Shown here piece after piece: positions 1 to 7,777 of a stretch of 38,262 nt of DNA. Position numbers and translations under genes: made by a program. Below the pieces are notes generated by a model. That model was not told where the DNA came from. It saw only the letters and a list, made by a program, of their open reading frames with translations, and ran no database searches. Positions within the stretch are counted from its first letter, which is position 1. Every line of letters starts with the position of its first letter. The DNA is from Laspinema olomoucense D3b (GTDB lineage: Bacteria > Cyanobacteriota > Cyanobacteriia > Cyanobacteriales > Laspinemataceae): assembly GCF_025370785.1 (NCBI RefSeq), contig NZ_JAMXFA010000053.1:1-38262 (forward strand), written 5' to 3'.

Positions 1-352
1 GAGGTTAATTATCCCGCTAACCAATACAGGCATTAGGTTTACGAGATTGTTAAGAAATATGTGAGTAACGCATAGCCTGTGTCTTGGGGAGGGGACCAGA
101 GGGGCGAATTAACATTTCTTCACAAGCCCAGGACCTACTTTACATTCCTCAGAAAAAAATTCCGTATTTTTGCGGAACTCCCTGATTTGAACCCAGAGGA
201 CTTCAGTAAAACAACTCTAGTGGTCGCCTCTACCTTAAGGCATACTAAAAGTAGGTTAAATTTATTGACTAACTCTTAAGACAGTTTTTCTTATTCTCCA
301 ATCCACCGCCCCTGAAAACCAGGGAATACCTTTATTCGAGGCTCTAAATAAA
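1..352. other. Region upstream of sigF, no supported gene
   Basis: No gene is supported here. A 66-codon open frame (79-279) begins with GTG, has no ribosome binding site and encodes nothing recognisable. The stretch probably holds the sigF promoter and leader, but I see no convincing -35/-10 pair. Confidence 0.5.
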
Positions 353-1138
353 ATGGCGACTCAATCCTCTTCTATGCACTACCGAGGGATGGAGCTCTTA
401 GTCTCCTATCACCAAAATCCCTCGGTGCTTGTTCGCAATCAGCTAGTGCGTTTAAATGCTGGTTTGGTCAGAAAAATAGCTCACCGAGTCAGCCATCAAT
501 GTGCTGAACCCTACGAAGACCTGGAACAAATTGGTTATTTGGGCTTAATTCGGGCGATCGAGCGATTTCAACCCAGCCAAGGTTGTGCCTTTAGCTCTTT
601 TGCCGTCCCCTATATTCGCGGCGAAATGCTGCATTTTTTGCGGGATAAAGGCTCTTCGGTGAAAATTCCCCGGCGGTGGCGGGAATTGCAAACCCGAGGC
701 GAACGAGTGCGCGAAACATTAACCCAATCCCTCGGTCGTGTACCAACTGATGCAGAGATTGCCGAACAGTTGCTGGTTTCTGTGGAAGAATGGCGGCAAA
801 CGAAGTTAGCCACTCAAAATCGGATGCCCCTGAGTTTAGATGCCTTGGTCTCGGTCCAGGTTGATACTCCGGTGACCTTGGGTGATACCTTAGTGGATCA
901 TCACTATCAATCTCTCCAAAGTTTAGAAGAAGAACGCCAACAACTGCAACAAGCCCTCAGTCAGTTGGAAGACAAGACTCGCACGGTGATTGAGTCGGTG
1001 TTCTTTAATGAAATTCCCCGCAAAGAAGTTGCGGAGCAAATTGGGGTAAGTCCCATGACTGTGACGCGCTGGATTAAACGCGGAATTGAACAGTTAGTGG
1101 GCGGGTTACAACCTTCGGTGACTTCCACGGAATCCTAA
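353..1138 (+). CDS. sigF: RNA polymerase sigma factor SigF (group 3)
   Basis: Alternative sigma factor of 261 residues that directs RNA polymerase to a special promoter set. Region 2 spans about residues 28-100 and contains EDLEQIGYLGLIRAIERF followed by an FSSFAVPYIRGEMLHFLRD block. Region 3 lies at about 105-155. Region 4 (about 195-248) has the helix-turn-helix KEVAEQIGVSPMTVTRWIKRG. The absence of region 1.1, the short length and the SigB/SigF-like sequence make it group 3. In Synechocystis, SigF controls type IV pilus genes, motility and secretion of exopolysaccharide (established for the family, not visible here). The polysaccharide island 8 kb away would be a plausible target, but that is inference. 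The ATG at 353 is used; the ribosome binding site is weak. It converges with the RNase D-like gene. Confidence 0.93.
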   Translation: MATQSSSMHYRGMELLVSYHQNPSVLVRNQLVRLNAGLVRKIAHRVSHQCAEPYEDLEQIGYLGLIRAIERFQPSQGCAFSSFAVPYIRGEMLHFLRDKGSSVKIPRRWRELQTRGERVRETLTQSLGRVPTDAEIAEQLLVSVEEWRQTKLATQNRMPLSLDALVSVQVDTPVTLGDTLVDHHYQSLQSLEEERQQLQQALSQLEDKTRTVIESVFFNEIPRKEVAEQIGVSPMTVTRWIKRGIEQLVGGLQPSVTSTES

Positions 1139-1151
1139 AAAACAGGAGAAG

Positions 1152-1162
1152 AAACCGGGTTT
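1152..1162. repeat. Short palindromic motif AAACCGGGTTT
   Basis: The 11-base near-palindrome AAACCGGGTTT lies between the convergent sigF and exonuclease genes. The same string recurs at 32365-32375, and a one-base variant sits at 32419-32429 (CAACCGGGTTT), so it may be a dispersed intergenic repeat. Confidence 0.4.
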
Positions 1163-1263
1163 AAGCAGGATAAAAGGCTTTCACCCGATGATTTTTAATC
1201 CCCTAAACCGTTCCTGATTTTAATCGGCAGGGTGGCTGGAATTTTTGAAAATTTTGAAGCCCC

Positions 1264-1893
1264 TTAATGCTCAAAAATATCTTTATATTGCAGTAAATCT
1301 AAGGAAATAAAGACGGGCAAACATTGGAAGCACTGCTGGGCGAGTTCCCAACGTTCCTCTCGTTCTAGCATCCCTTGTAGCTTCTGTTGCACCGGGAGTA
1401 AATAGCGCACATCATTGGCGGCGTAACTCAACTGCGCTTCATCCAGGTTGTCAGGATTGCCCCAATCGGAACTTTGGGCGCTTTTATCCAGTTCAACTTT
1501 ACAGAGTTCTTGGACTACTTCTTTAAGTCCGTGACGAGGGCTGTAGGTTCGGGCAAGTTTGCTGGCGAGTTTGGTACAAAAGACGGGTTGGACCGCGATA
1601 CCGAGATGATAGAGCAAGGTTGCCATATCAAAGCGGGCAAAGTGAAAGACTTTGAGGATATTGGAAGCTTCGAGCAGTTCTTTGAGATAGGGGGCTTCTT
1701 TTTGGCCTCGGGGGATGCGAATGACGGTGACGTGACCCTCACGATCGCAGATCTGTACTAAACAGAGGCGATCGCGTTGGGGTAACAGTCCCATTGTTTC
1801 GGTATCGACGGCGATCGCCGAGGCGCACAAATACCCCGCTAACTGTTCCGGTGTTAAATCGCGATCGCACACTTGAAATGCTTGCAATGTCAT
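1264..1893 (-). CDS. RNase D-like 3'-5' exonuclease (DEDDy)
   Basis: Ribonuclease D-family exonuclease of 209 residues; it should trim RNA 3' ends (or DNA) with two metal ions. The DEDDy residues are visible: D30 and E32 in AVDTETMG (Exo I), D89 in FHFARFDM (Exo II), and Y157 with D161 in YAANDVRYLL (Exo III). It consists of the nuclease domain only and lacks the HRDC domains of E. coli RNase D. This short form is common in cyanobacteria. The ATG at 1893 is preceded by AGGTAGG at good spacing. It is convergent with sigF and has its own promoter region on the right. The exact substrate cannot be read from sequence. Confidence 0.9.
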   Translation of the reverse strand: MTLQAFQVCDRDLTPEQLAGYLCASAIAVDTETMGLLPQRDRLCLVQICDREGHVTVIRIPRGQKEAPYLKELLEASNILKVFHFARFDMATLLYHLGIAVQPVFCTKLASKLARTYSPRHGLKEVVQELCKVELDKSAQSSDWGNPDNLDEAQLSYAANDVRYLLPVQQKLQGMLEREERWELAQQCFQCLPVFISLDLLQYKDIFEH

Positions 1894-2002
1894 AACCTAC
1901 CTATGCTCGTACTCTGGGTAAATCCAAACCCCAATCTATCAAAAGCCAGCACTCTCCAGGAATTCAGGTCCCCAGTCTCTCCTAGAGTGAGGAACCCGAA
2001 CT

Positions 2003-2554
2003 TTACCGGCGCTTGATAAAAATTTGGCTGTAATAATACTCGCCTTTGGCATTTTTAGCAATCCCAATCCCGGTCACATCATAAGCCCCCACCATATTCT
2101 TTTGATGGCCGGGACTGCCAATCCACCCTTCTACCGCTTGATTGACCGGATCCCGATAGCCCATGTTATAGGCGAGATTTTCCGCCGCCTTGCGATAGGA
2201 CAGGGATTGCCCGATCGCCTTGATGCGGTTATCAAACCCATCATGACTAAAGGTCATCTCACCCCGGGCCATTGCTTCACTATGTTTTCTAGCTTGGGTA
2301 CTGATACGTTCATCAAGGGTTAAAGGCGGCAGGTTCTGGGCCTGCCGATATTGATTCACCAGTTCATGAACCCGTTGTTCCATCTGGCTAAATTCAGCAT
2401 CAGAAGTTACCGGAACAGGAGCCATCGGTGGGGGACTCAATGCAATTCCGGCATCTTCTAATCCCGCTTCTAAATAGGCAGAAAACTGGCAACCACTCAC
2501 GGTCATCGCCATTGTCAAAAGTGCCAGCTTTGCCAGGAGAAATCCGAGTTTCAT
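2003..2554 (-). CDS. CAP-domain (SCP/PR1-like) lipoprotein
   Basis: Secreted CAP-superfamily protein of 183 residues. A lipoprotein signal runs from residue 1 to C22 (MTVSGC lipobox). The CAP domain begins near residue 60 and shows the family landmarks FSHDGFDNR, AENLAYN and WIGSPGHQKNMVG near the C terminus, followed by GIGIAKNAKGEYYYSQIF. Bacterial CAP proteins (YkwD-like) are extracellular; their biochemical role is mostly unknown, and a cell-wall or protease-like role is only suggested. The start lies 14 bases after the trpB stop on the same strand, so it is probably co-transcribed with trpB, although no functional link with tryptophan synthesis is evident. Confidence 0.88.
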   Translation of the reverse strand: MKLGFLLAKLALLTMAMTVSGCQFSAYLEAGLEDAGIALSPPPMAPVPVTSDAEFSQMEQRVHELVNQYRQAQNLPPLTLDERISTQARKHSEAMARGEMTFSHDGFDNRIKAIGQSLSYRKAAENLAYNMGYRDPVNQAVEGWIGSPGHQKNMVGAYDVTGIGIAKNAKGEYYYSQIFIKRR

Positions 2555-2568
2555 GGGGTTTAATCCAG

Positions 2569-3813
2569 TTAGGAGTTGGGGAGAAGATGTTTCGCCACCG
2601 TTTGTACGTCTTTGTCACCCCGGCCCGAACAATTAATCACAATCCGTGGGCTACCTTCAACTTGAGTACAAAGGGTTTCTAAATAGGCGATCGCATGGGA
2701 GGTTTCCAAGGCCGGAATAATCCCCTCTAATTGCGATAACCGCTGAAATGCCTCTAACGCTTCTTTGTCCGTAATGCTGTAATATTCCGCCCGTCCCAGG
2801 TCTTTCAAATAACTATGTTCGGGACCGACACCGGGATAATCCAACCCGGCACTAATCGAGTGGGCCTCAATCACTTGCCCTTCATCATCTTGCAGTAAAT
2901 AGCTCATCGCCCCATGCAAGACCCCGATTTGGCCGTGAGTCAGGGTCGCGGCGTGTTTATCAGTATTTACCCCTTCCCCTGCTGCTTCTACCCCAATCAG
3001 GCGGATTTGGGGTTCGTTGACAAATTCATGGAATAACCCCATTGCATTGGAACCGCCACCGACGCAGGCGAGGAGAATATCGGGCAAACCGCCCCATTTT
3101 TCCAGGCATTGGGCGCGGGTTTCCTGCCCGATTACGGCATGGAAGTCCCGAACCATCATGGGATAGGGGTGGGGTCCTGCCACGGAACCGAGGATATAAT
3201 GGGTGGTTTCCACGTTGGTTACCCAGTCGCGAATCGCTTCGGAGGTGGCATCTTTGAGGGTTCCCGTCCCAGCAGCAACGGGGCGGACTTCAGCCCCCAT
3301 CAGGCGCATTCTAAACACGTTCAGGGCTTGACGTTCCATATCGTGAACGCCCATGTAAATGACGCATTCTAGGCCAAAGCGGGCGCAGACGGTGGCGGTG
3401 GCAACGCCATGTTGACCCGCGCCGGTTTCGGCGATAATGCGCTGTTTGCCCATGCGTTTGGCGAGGAGGGCCTGGGCGATCGCATTGTTAATTTTATGAG
3501 CCCCGGTATGGTTAAGGTCTTCCCGTTTCAGGTAAATTTGTGCGCCGCTGCCGTCGGGTCTAGCATAATGTTGGGTCAGGCGTTCGGCGAAATACAGGGG
3601 GCTGGGACGTCCGACATAATCATGCAGTAATAAATCCAGTTCAGCTTGAAATCCCGCATCGTTGCGATATTGCTGATAGGCGGTTTCGAGTTCCGCTAGG
3701 GCAGGCATGAGGGTTTCGGGGACATATTTGCCGCCAAAGCGTCCGAAGCGTCCAAAGGTATCGGGTTGTTGCGGGTTAGAGGTGGGGGTTAGGGGTCTGG
3801 GTGTGGTAGTCAC
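2569..3813 (-). CDS. trpB: Tryptophan synthase beta subunit
   Basis: TrpB of 414 residues condenses indole with L-serine to form tryptophan, using PLP, in the TrpA2B2 complex in the cytoplasm. The PLP lysine is K107 in [10 protein letters not shown], and the phosphate-binding loop GGGSNAMG is present near residue 240. The length matches TrpB1 of bacteria. The start codon is GTG at 3811-3813: the N-terminal [17 protein letters not shown] block follows directly and there is no earlier in-frame ATG. trpA and the other trp genes are absent, as usual in cyanobacteria where trp genes are scattered. A perfect inverted repeat lies 23 bases upstream of the start. Confidence 0.97.
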   Translation of the reverse strand: MTTTPRPLTPTSNPQQPDTFGRFGRFGGKYVPETLMPALAELETAYQQYRNDAGFQAELDLLLHDYVGRPSPLYFAERLTQHYARPDGSGAQIYLKREDLNHTGAHKINNAIAQALLAKRMGKQRIIAETGAGQHGVATATVCARFGLECVIYMGVHDMERQALNVFRMRLMGAEVRPVAAGTGTLKDATSEAIRDWVTNVETTHYILGSVAGPHPYPMMVRDFHAVIGQETRAQCLEKWGGLPDILLACVGGGSNAMGLFHEFVNEPQIRLIGVEAAGEGVNTDKHAATLTHGQIGVLHGAMSYLLQDDEGQVIEAHSISAGLDYPGVGPEHSYLKDLGRAEYYSITDKEALEAFQRLSQLEGIIPALETSHAIAYLETLCTQVEGSPRIVINCSGRGDKDVQTVAKHLLPNS

Positions 3814-3835
3814 GGCGATCGCAATAAATGAAACA

Positions 3836-3859
3836 ATAATGGAATCAGACTTCCATTAT
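3836..3859 (-). promoter_or_regulatory. 9-bp perfect inverted repeat upstream of trpB
   Basis: ATAATGGAA and TTCCATTAT flank a 6-base spacer, 23 bases before the trpB GTG start. It could be an operator or a 5'-leader hairpin affecting trpB expression. There is no T tract to make it a terminator. The position is seen; the function is inferred. Confidence 0.4.
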
Positions 3860-3979
3860 ACGAGGCCACTGCTCATTCGGGAGTCCTCCCTGGGCGTCCC
3901 TTTGTCCCTTTTAACTCCCGGGAGTTTGCGCTAGGCTAAACTACAATGGATTGCTGTTTCTTATGATTTGATAAGGTTT

Positions 3980-4336
3980 ATGGACGCTTCTAAAAACAAA
4001 TCCGGTCGGGACAATCGCATCGCTTATCAAGAATTCGGAACAGGCAGCCAACCGAATGCCGCCACGGAACGTCCGGTTACGGAACTGCCTCCTTCTCAGC
4101 AAAAGATTCGAGTGCAAGCCTCGCGCAAGGGGCGCAAGGGTAAAACGGTTACGGAAATTACCGGCTTTCAACTGAAACCGGAAACGTTATCCGACTTGGC
4201 AAAGCAGCTCAAAAGCCAGTGCGGAACCGGGGGGACGGTGAAGGATAATACGATTGAAATGCAAGGGGATTGCAAGCAAAAAGTCGTGGAAATTTTGACG
4301 GGTTTGGGTTACCCAGCCAAAATCAGTGGCGGCTGA
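3980..4336 (+). CDS. SUI1/eIF1-like translation factor (YciH family)
   Basis: Protein of 118 residues with a C-terminal SUI1 domain, related to eukaryotic initiation factor eIF1 and bacterial YciH. The domain covers about the last 75 residues: KIRVQASRKGRKGKTVTEI, then LAKQLKSQCGTGGTVKDNTIEMQGD and QKVVEILTGLGYPAKISGG, which are the standard SUI1 blocks. YciH family proteins act at the 30S subunit during initiation in E. coli; the cyanobacterial role is not established. The N-terminal 40 residues are polar and probably disordered. I prefer the ATG at 3980, which has AAGG just upstream, over the in-frame TTG at 3968. It is divergent from trpB. Confidence 0.92.
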   Translation: MDASKNKSGRDNRIAYQEFGTGSQPNAATERPVTELPPSQQKIRVQASRKGRKGKTVTEITGFQLKPETLSDLAKQLKSQCGTGGTVKDNTIEMQGDCKQKVVEILTGLGYPAKISGG

Positions 4337-4430
4337 TTTTAATTTTTCCAATCTGCTCCAATTTAAGGGGAAATCTCCTGAATTATGCCGTCGGACTGGG
4401 GCAAACTCTAACAGCAGTTTTTAAGGGTTT

Positions 4431-4448
4431 GGCCCGGTTTTTAGGGCC
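4431..4448. terminator. Small hairpin between convergent SUI1 and chemoreceptor genes
   Basis: GGCCC (4431-4435) pairs with GGGCC (4444-4448) across an 8-base loop that contains a T run. It sits just before the end of the convergent chemoreceptor gene and may terminate either transcript. The stem is short and the trailing T tract is poor. Confidence 0.3.
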
Positions 4449-4454
4449 GGGGTT

Positions 4455-5597
4455 CTAAACAATTTGCTTCAAATTTTGAGCGACGCTGTTGAGGCGATCG
4501 GTGCCAGTTTTGACTTGGCTAATGCCTTGGGCAGTTTGATTGGCTACTTTATTCAGGGAGTTCATGGCTTCTACAACTTGCTGAATGGCGATCGCTTGCT
4601 GTTTGGCGCTTAAAGAGATTTGTTGAGTGCTTAAGGTAATGTTATTAATGGCTTCGGTGACTCCCTCGAAGGCTTCGGCGGTTTCTTTAGCAATTTTTAA
4701 ACTCGCTTGGACCGTTTTACTCCCTTCATCGGTAACAATTACTGTAGAATTAATCGCGGATTGAATGTCAGCCACCAGCCCGTTAATCTTTTCGGTGGAT
4801 TTCTGACTTTGGTCGGCGAGTTTTCTAATTTCACTGGCAACCACGGCAAATCCTTTCCCATGTTCCCCCGCCCGAACTGCTTCTACGGCAGCATTCAGGG
4901 CCAGCATATTCGTTTGCGTGGCTAAATCACTGACGAGTCCAGAGATATTACGAATTTGAGAGGTTTGTTCGCTCAAGCGGAGAATTTGGTCGGCGATTTC
5001 TCCCACTTTTGCTTTTAAAGCGGACATATCCGTTAAGGTGCGTTCAACGGCTTTGCTTCCGCCTTCTGTTAAGACTAAGGCATTGCGCGCATCAGCGGCA
5101 GCGGCTTCGGCTTGTTCCGCTGATTGTCGGGAGGATGCACCCAATTCGTCCATCGTGGTTGTGGTTTGATTAACCGACGCTGCCTGATCATTGGCAATGC
5201 GTTCTTGTTGCGTCATGGTGGTGGCGATATCGGTGGAGGATTGGGTGATTTCCTGGGCGACTTCCTCCACCCTATGGTTCACACCGGAGGCAGTTACCCA
5301 TACGGCATACGCCATTAACCCCAGTTCGATTAATCCCCCCAGAATGAGGATGACTTGTAAGTTATTTAAGCGGGTTTCCAGGTTCCTCGTTTCTTGGATA
5401 CCCAGTTGTTCTTCGGTGGGGCTTAATACGGCTTCGTTTCTGCCTAAATTGGGGGTAGCAATGGGCTTGAGACGGTTCCAGGATTGCTCCGCTTGTTCTC
5501 GGTTAGAATAGAGCAAGACCAGAAGTATCAATAATCCACCCAAAGGTAGCAACGCTACCCGCCAAATGTAGGAGTTGAGTTTGCGATTAGAATTCAT
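4455..5597 (-). CDS. Methyl-accepting chemotaxis protein
   Basis: Membrane chemoreceptor of 380 residues that would signal to CheA/CheW. TM1 is at about residues 13-30 and TM2 at 81-102, with only about 50 residues between them, so the external domain is minimal. The cytoplasmic signalling domain runs to the C terminus. Its hairpin tip near residues 227-265 contains [17 protein letters not shown] and [20 protein letters not shown], which binds CheA/CheW in the family. I see no clear HAMP, GAF or PAS domain, so the input may be membrane- or protein-mediated. In cyanobacteria such receptors belong to Pil/Hmp-type phototaxis and motility systems, but no che gene is nearby. The start is ATG with a GGAAAA element upstream. 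Confidence 0.92.
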   Translation of the reverse strand: MNSNRKLNSYIWRVALLPLGGLLILLVLLYSNREQAEQSWNRLKPIATPNLGRNEAVLSPTEEQLGIQETRNLETRLNNLQVILILGGLIELGLMAYAVWVTASGVNHRVEEVAQEITQSSTDIATTMTQQERIANDQAASVNQTTTTMDELGASSRQSAEQAEAAAADARNALVLTEGGSKAVERTLTDMSALKAKVGEIADQILRLSEQTSQIRNISGLVSDLATQTNMLALNAAVEAVRAGEHGKGFAVVASEIRKLADQSQKSTEKINGLVADIQSAINSTVIVTDEGSKTVQASLKIAKETAEAFEGVTEAINNITLSTQQISLSAKQQAIAIQQVVEAMNSLNKVANQTAQGISQVKTGTDRLNSVAQNLKQIV

Positions 5598-6140
5598 ATA
5601 AGTTTTCCATTCTTTTGCAGGCGATCGACTTTGAGCGACCCTTTTCGGTGTAAGAACCCCTGATAATTTGTTGTAGTTGCTACCGATTGAAGGGAGGGAG
5701 TTATTTTCTACCCGGTGATAAGAATTTATAGAAAATTATATCATTTCTGGGAGGGTTTTTGGGGATGGGGGGAGGGGGGACAAGTTCCCTAGGCTGAGGT
5801 GAAGGAGGAAGGGGAATGGGTGGAGCGATCGCCTGATTGGGGATTGGACGGAGGTTGAAAAGTTCCGTAGTTTTACGGAAAAAAGGGGAGCATTCCTGGA
5901 ACATAGAACCCCCTTCCCCTGGGTTCGAGCAGGGGTTCTCGGGGGAATAGATGGAGAGCGATCGCCCCTTTGACCCAGGCTAAGAGCGCAAAAATGGCGA
6001 TCGCCACACTTGTGGGCTTGGCGGGGGTGAGGCGGCTATCACTAACTCGCCCGACCCCCGGTTAAATCCCCGCCAAAAAACCGAATACAGCGCTATTAAA
6101 GTGGGTTTAAACCCCGAAACCAGAGGCTATTTTTCGAGGT
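5598..6140. other. Intergenic region with a hairpin, no gene
   Basis: No credible gene is present. The only open frame (5701-5904, minus) is proline-rich low complexity. Several HIP1 octamers are present. An inverted repeat AGAACCCC/GGGGTTCT (5905-5912 and 5932-5939) could form a hairpin. The chemoreceptor promoter should lie at the left end. Confidence 0.5.
5905..5939. repeat. 8-bp inverted repeat
   Basis: AGAACCCC pairs perfectly with GGGGTTCT across a 19-base loop. An alternative inner stem, CCCCTG/CAGGGG, occupies 5916-5935. There is no flanking T tract. Function unknown. Confidence 0.35.
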
Positions 6141-6497
6141 TTAGTAGTAGGATTGCTCCTCTTCTTCTTGCCCGGGTAAAACCTTTTCCAAAGATTCTAC
6201 TAAGATAGGTAAATCCTTTTGAACCGTATCCCAAACGACTTCTAATACTATCTTATCATATTCATGGATAATTCTATTCCGCATCATAATAAAAGGAATT
6301 CGGGACAGAGAAACTCGGGTTCGCTCGGAGAGACGACGTTCCGCCTCTCCAATGACCTCTAAACGCCGAATCACAGAATCTTGCAATTGAACATCTTCTA
6401 CAAAACTGGACCAGCTACTTCTAGAAACATAGTTCACAGCGAGTTTGGCCGAGATTAAAATATCCAACAGATATTGCAGGTCACGGGGTGCCAGCAT
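6141..6497 (-). CDS. HepT-like (DUF86) protein, orphan
   Basis: Protein of 118 residues of the HepT/DUF86 family, the HEPN RNase toxin half of HepT/MntA toxin-antitoxin pairs. The catalytic RX4HXY motif is intact as R73-NRII-H78-E-Y80, preceded by the family block DSVIRRLEVIGEAERRLSE. The GAGGTAA ribosome binding site lies 5 bases from the ATG. In known systems MntA, a minimal nucleotidyltransferase, AMPylates the tyrosine of this motif and is encoded directly upstream. Here the 600 bases upstream contain no nucleotidyltransferase frame or GSxxxG-type motif, so this looks like a solitary copy. It may be inactive, respond to an antitoxin in trans, or be a degraded module. The C-terminal tail EEEEQSYY is acidic. 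Confidence 0.85.
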   Translation of the reverse strand: MLAPRDLQYLLDILISAKLAVNYVSRSSWSSFVEDVQLQDSVIRRLEVIGEAERRLSERTRVSLSRIPFIMMRNRIIHEYDKIVLEVVWDTVQKDLPILVESLEKVLPGQEEEEQSYY

Positions 6498-7097
6498 AAA
6501 TTACCTCAGCTACACTTTAAAAATAAAACGGCAGATGTCGTGGTGCGTTGACGGAAGGGAGCGGAACCTAAACCACCCTGACGCGGCCCCTTCCATCCTA
6601 GGGTCCCTCGATCGCCCACCCTGATCGGTGCAATTTTCCTGACATCCCCTCGTTTTAGCAAGGACGGAGTAGGCGTAACAGCCCCCTGAGCCAAAATACT
6701 GCGAGCCATTGGTTCGCACTCCCTTTTTTTTTCCAGCTTGAGATAATTCCCCGCCCAGGTGGGATGCTCTCTTTTTTGATCTCTATTCATAGCTTGTGTT
6801 TGCGAGGGTCGAGTCACCGTACCGGATCTACCCTACCATCGTTTTGCTCTGGGTGCGATCAAAGTTGCCCCTCCAGACCCTCAAACCGCAGAGGGGTTGA
6901 TCGGGGGTTGCCACCCTGGGGCAGTCCCCCTCGCGCTAGACTGATGCCCTGCGATCGGCGCTTTCCCCGGGTATGGGCTGATGCATCCTGGGGGAAAAAG
7001 CTAACATGAAGTGGAGCGGACGAGTACAACGCCGAGAGTGCTTCTGCGGTGACCGTTCGCGATCGGTTGATATTGTATTTAACAGAAGAGGTAAAAA
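6498..7097. other. 600-bp non-coding stretch, structured and GC-rich
   Basis: The open frames here (6506-6817 minus; 6764-7009 plus) have no recognisable product. A strong hairpin is possible at 6903-6931: five G, then TTGCC, closing with GGCAGT and five C, with a small bulge. The stretch could hold a repeat element or an RNA. It does not match tRNA, tmRNA, SRP RNA or RNase P RNA features I know. The promoter of the following small gene should lie near 7050-7090. Confidence 0.45.
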
Positions 7098-7256
7098 ATG
7101 GATCCTATTCGCCTGATTTGTGCTATTTTTCTGCCGCCCCTGGGCGTTTTTTTACAAGTGGGTTTGGGTCGAGATTTTTGGATTAATTTGGTCTTAACGT
7201 TCTTGGGGTATCTTCCCGGGATTGTTCATGCCGTTTGGGTGATTGTCAGAAAGTAA
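7098..7256 (+). CDS. Pmp3/YqaE-family small membrane protein (UPF0057)
   Basis: A 52-residue hydrophobic protein. It begins MDPIRLICAIFLPPLGVFLQ and continues VGLGRDFWINLVLTFLGYLPG, then IVHAVWVIVRK. This is the Pmp3/YqaE/UPF0057 pattern: two TM helices with PPLGVFLQVG in the first and LGYLPGIVHAVW in the second. The family is a plasma-membrane proteolipid linked to salt, cold and membrane-potential stress in yeast, plants and bacteria. An AGAAGAGG element lies about 7 bases before the ATG. It is convergent with the coiled-coil gene. Confidence 0.9.
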   Translation: MDPIRLICAIFLPPLGVFLQVGLGRDFWINLVLTFLGYLPGIVHAVWVIVRK

Positions 7257-7276
7257 CTGACCCGAAACAGCCCCGC

Positions 7277-7777
7277 TCACACCACGCGATTGATAATCAT
7301 CCACACATCCCCATCGGAACGAACGTGGGGGACTGAAATACTGGTAAATCCGGTAATAAAAGGCTTGTAATAAACCTGCCAATAACTGGGAGAAATTTCA
7401 TCGGCGATCGCCTTGAGTGCTTTGACTTCTTCGCTTAGTTCATTGGCGAGTTCGTTAATCCGCTGGGCATGAACCCGGGCACAGTCTCTGGACTCTTCGA
7501 CCTGGGCGGCGATGGAGTGGCGATCGCCTTGGCGCTTCAACTGGCTCTGTTTCTCAGAGAGTTTTTTGTGGAGGGCGGCGATCGCATCGTCAATTCCTTT
7601 CACTTCTACCGCAACTGCCGCCGTTTCTCTGGCGGCGCGTCGATAAGCCATTGCGATCGCTTCGGGAGAGTCATCCTCTAAAGCAAGCTCATCAATGGCA
7701 AGGGTGCTCCGTTCCCGTTGCAGGTCCTCAATTTGCGAGAGAATGGCTACTATTTCGTCTTTCTGTGGATCTATCAT
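7277..7777 (-). CDS. Coiled-coil protein of unknown function
   Basis: I do not recognise a family. The protein has about 166 residues from the ATG at 7777 (MIDPQKDEIVAIL). The frame stays open upstream to a GTG at 7846, but the extra 23 residues are polar and unlike the rest. Most of the length is heptad-rich helix: ILSQIEDLQRERSTLAIDEL, an Ala-rich RRAARETAAVAVEVKGIDDA segment, then KKLSEKQSQLKRQ and INELANELSEEVKALKAI. A non-helical, more hydrophobic tail, YYKPFITGFTSISVPHVR to the stop, may be a separate small domain. No signal peptide or TM is seen. Codon use and HIP1 content resemble the neighbours, so it is probably a real gene. Confidence 0.65.
   Translation of the reverse strand: MIDPQKDEIVAILSQIEDLQRERSTLAIDELALEDDSPEAIAMAYRRAARETAAVAVEVKGIDDAIAALHKKLSEKQSQLKRQGDRHSIAAQVEESRDCARVHAQRINELANELSEEVKALKAIADEISPSYWQVYYKPFITGFTSISVPHVRSDGDVWMIINRVV

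Noticed and set aside
79-279. 66-codon open frame upstream of sigF
   Set aside because: GTG start, no ribosome binding site, unlikely composition and no recognisable similarity.
5701-5904. Proline-rich open frame (minus)
   Set aside because: Low-complexity translation of a G-rich/C-rich non-coding stretch; no ribosome binding site or domain.
5916-5935. Possible tRNA T-arm (GGTTCGAG flanked by CCCCTG/CAGGGG)
   Set aside because: No acceptor stem, D-arm or anticodon arm can be placed around it.
6506-6817. 103-codon open frame upstream of hepT as a possible MntA antitoxin
   Set aside because: No nucleotidyltransferase motif (GSxxxG...DxD) and no helix-strand pattern of MntA; composition looks non-coding.
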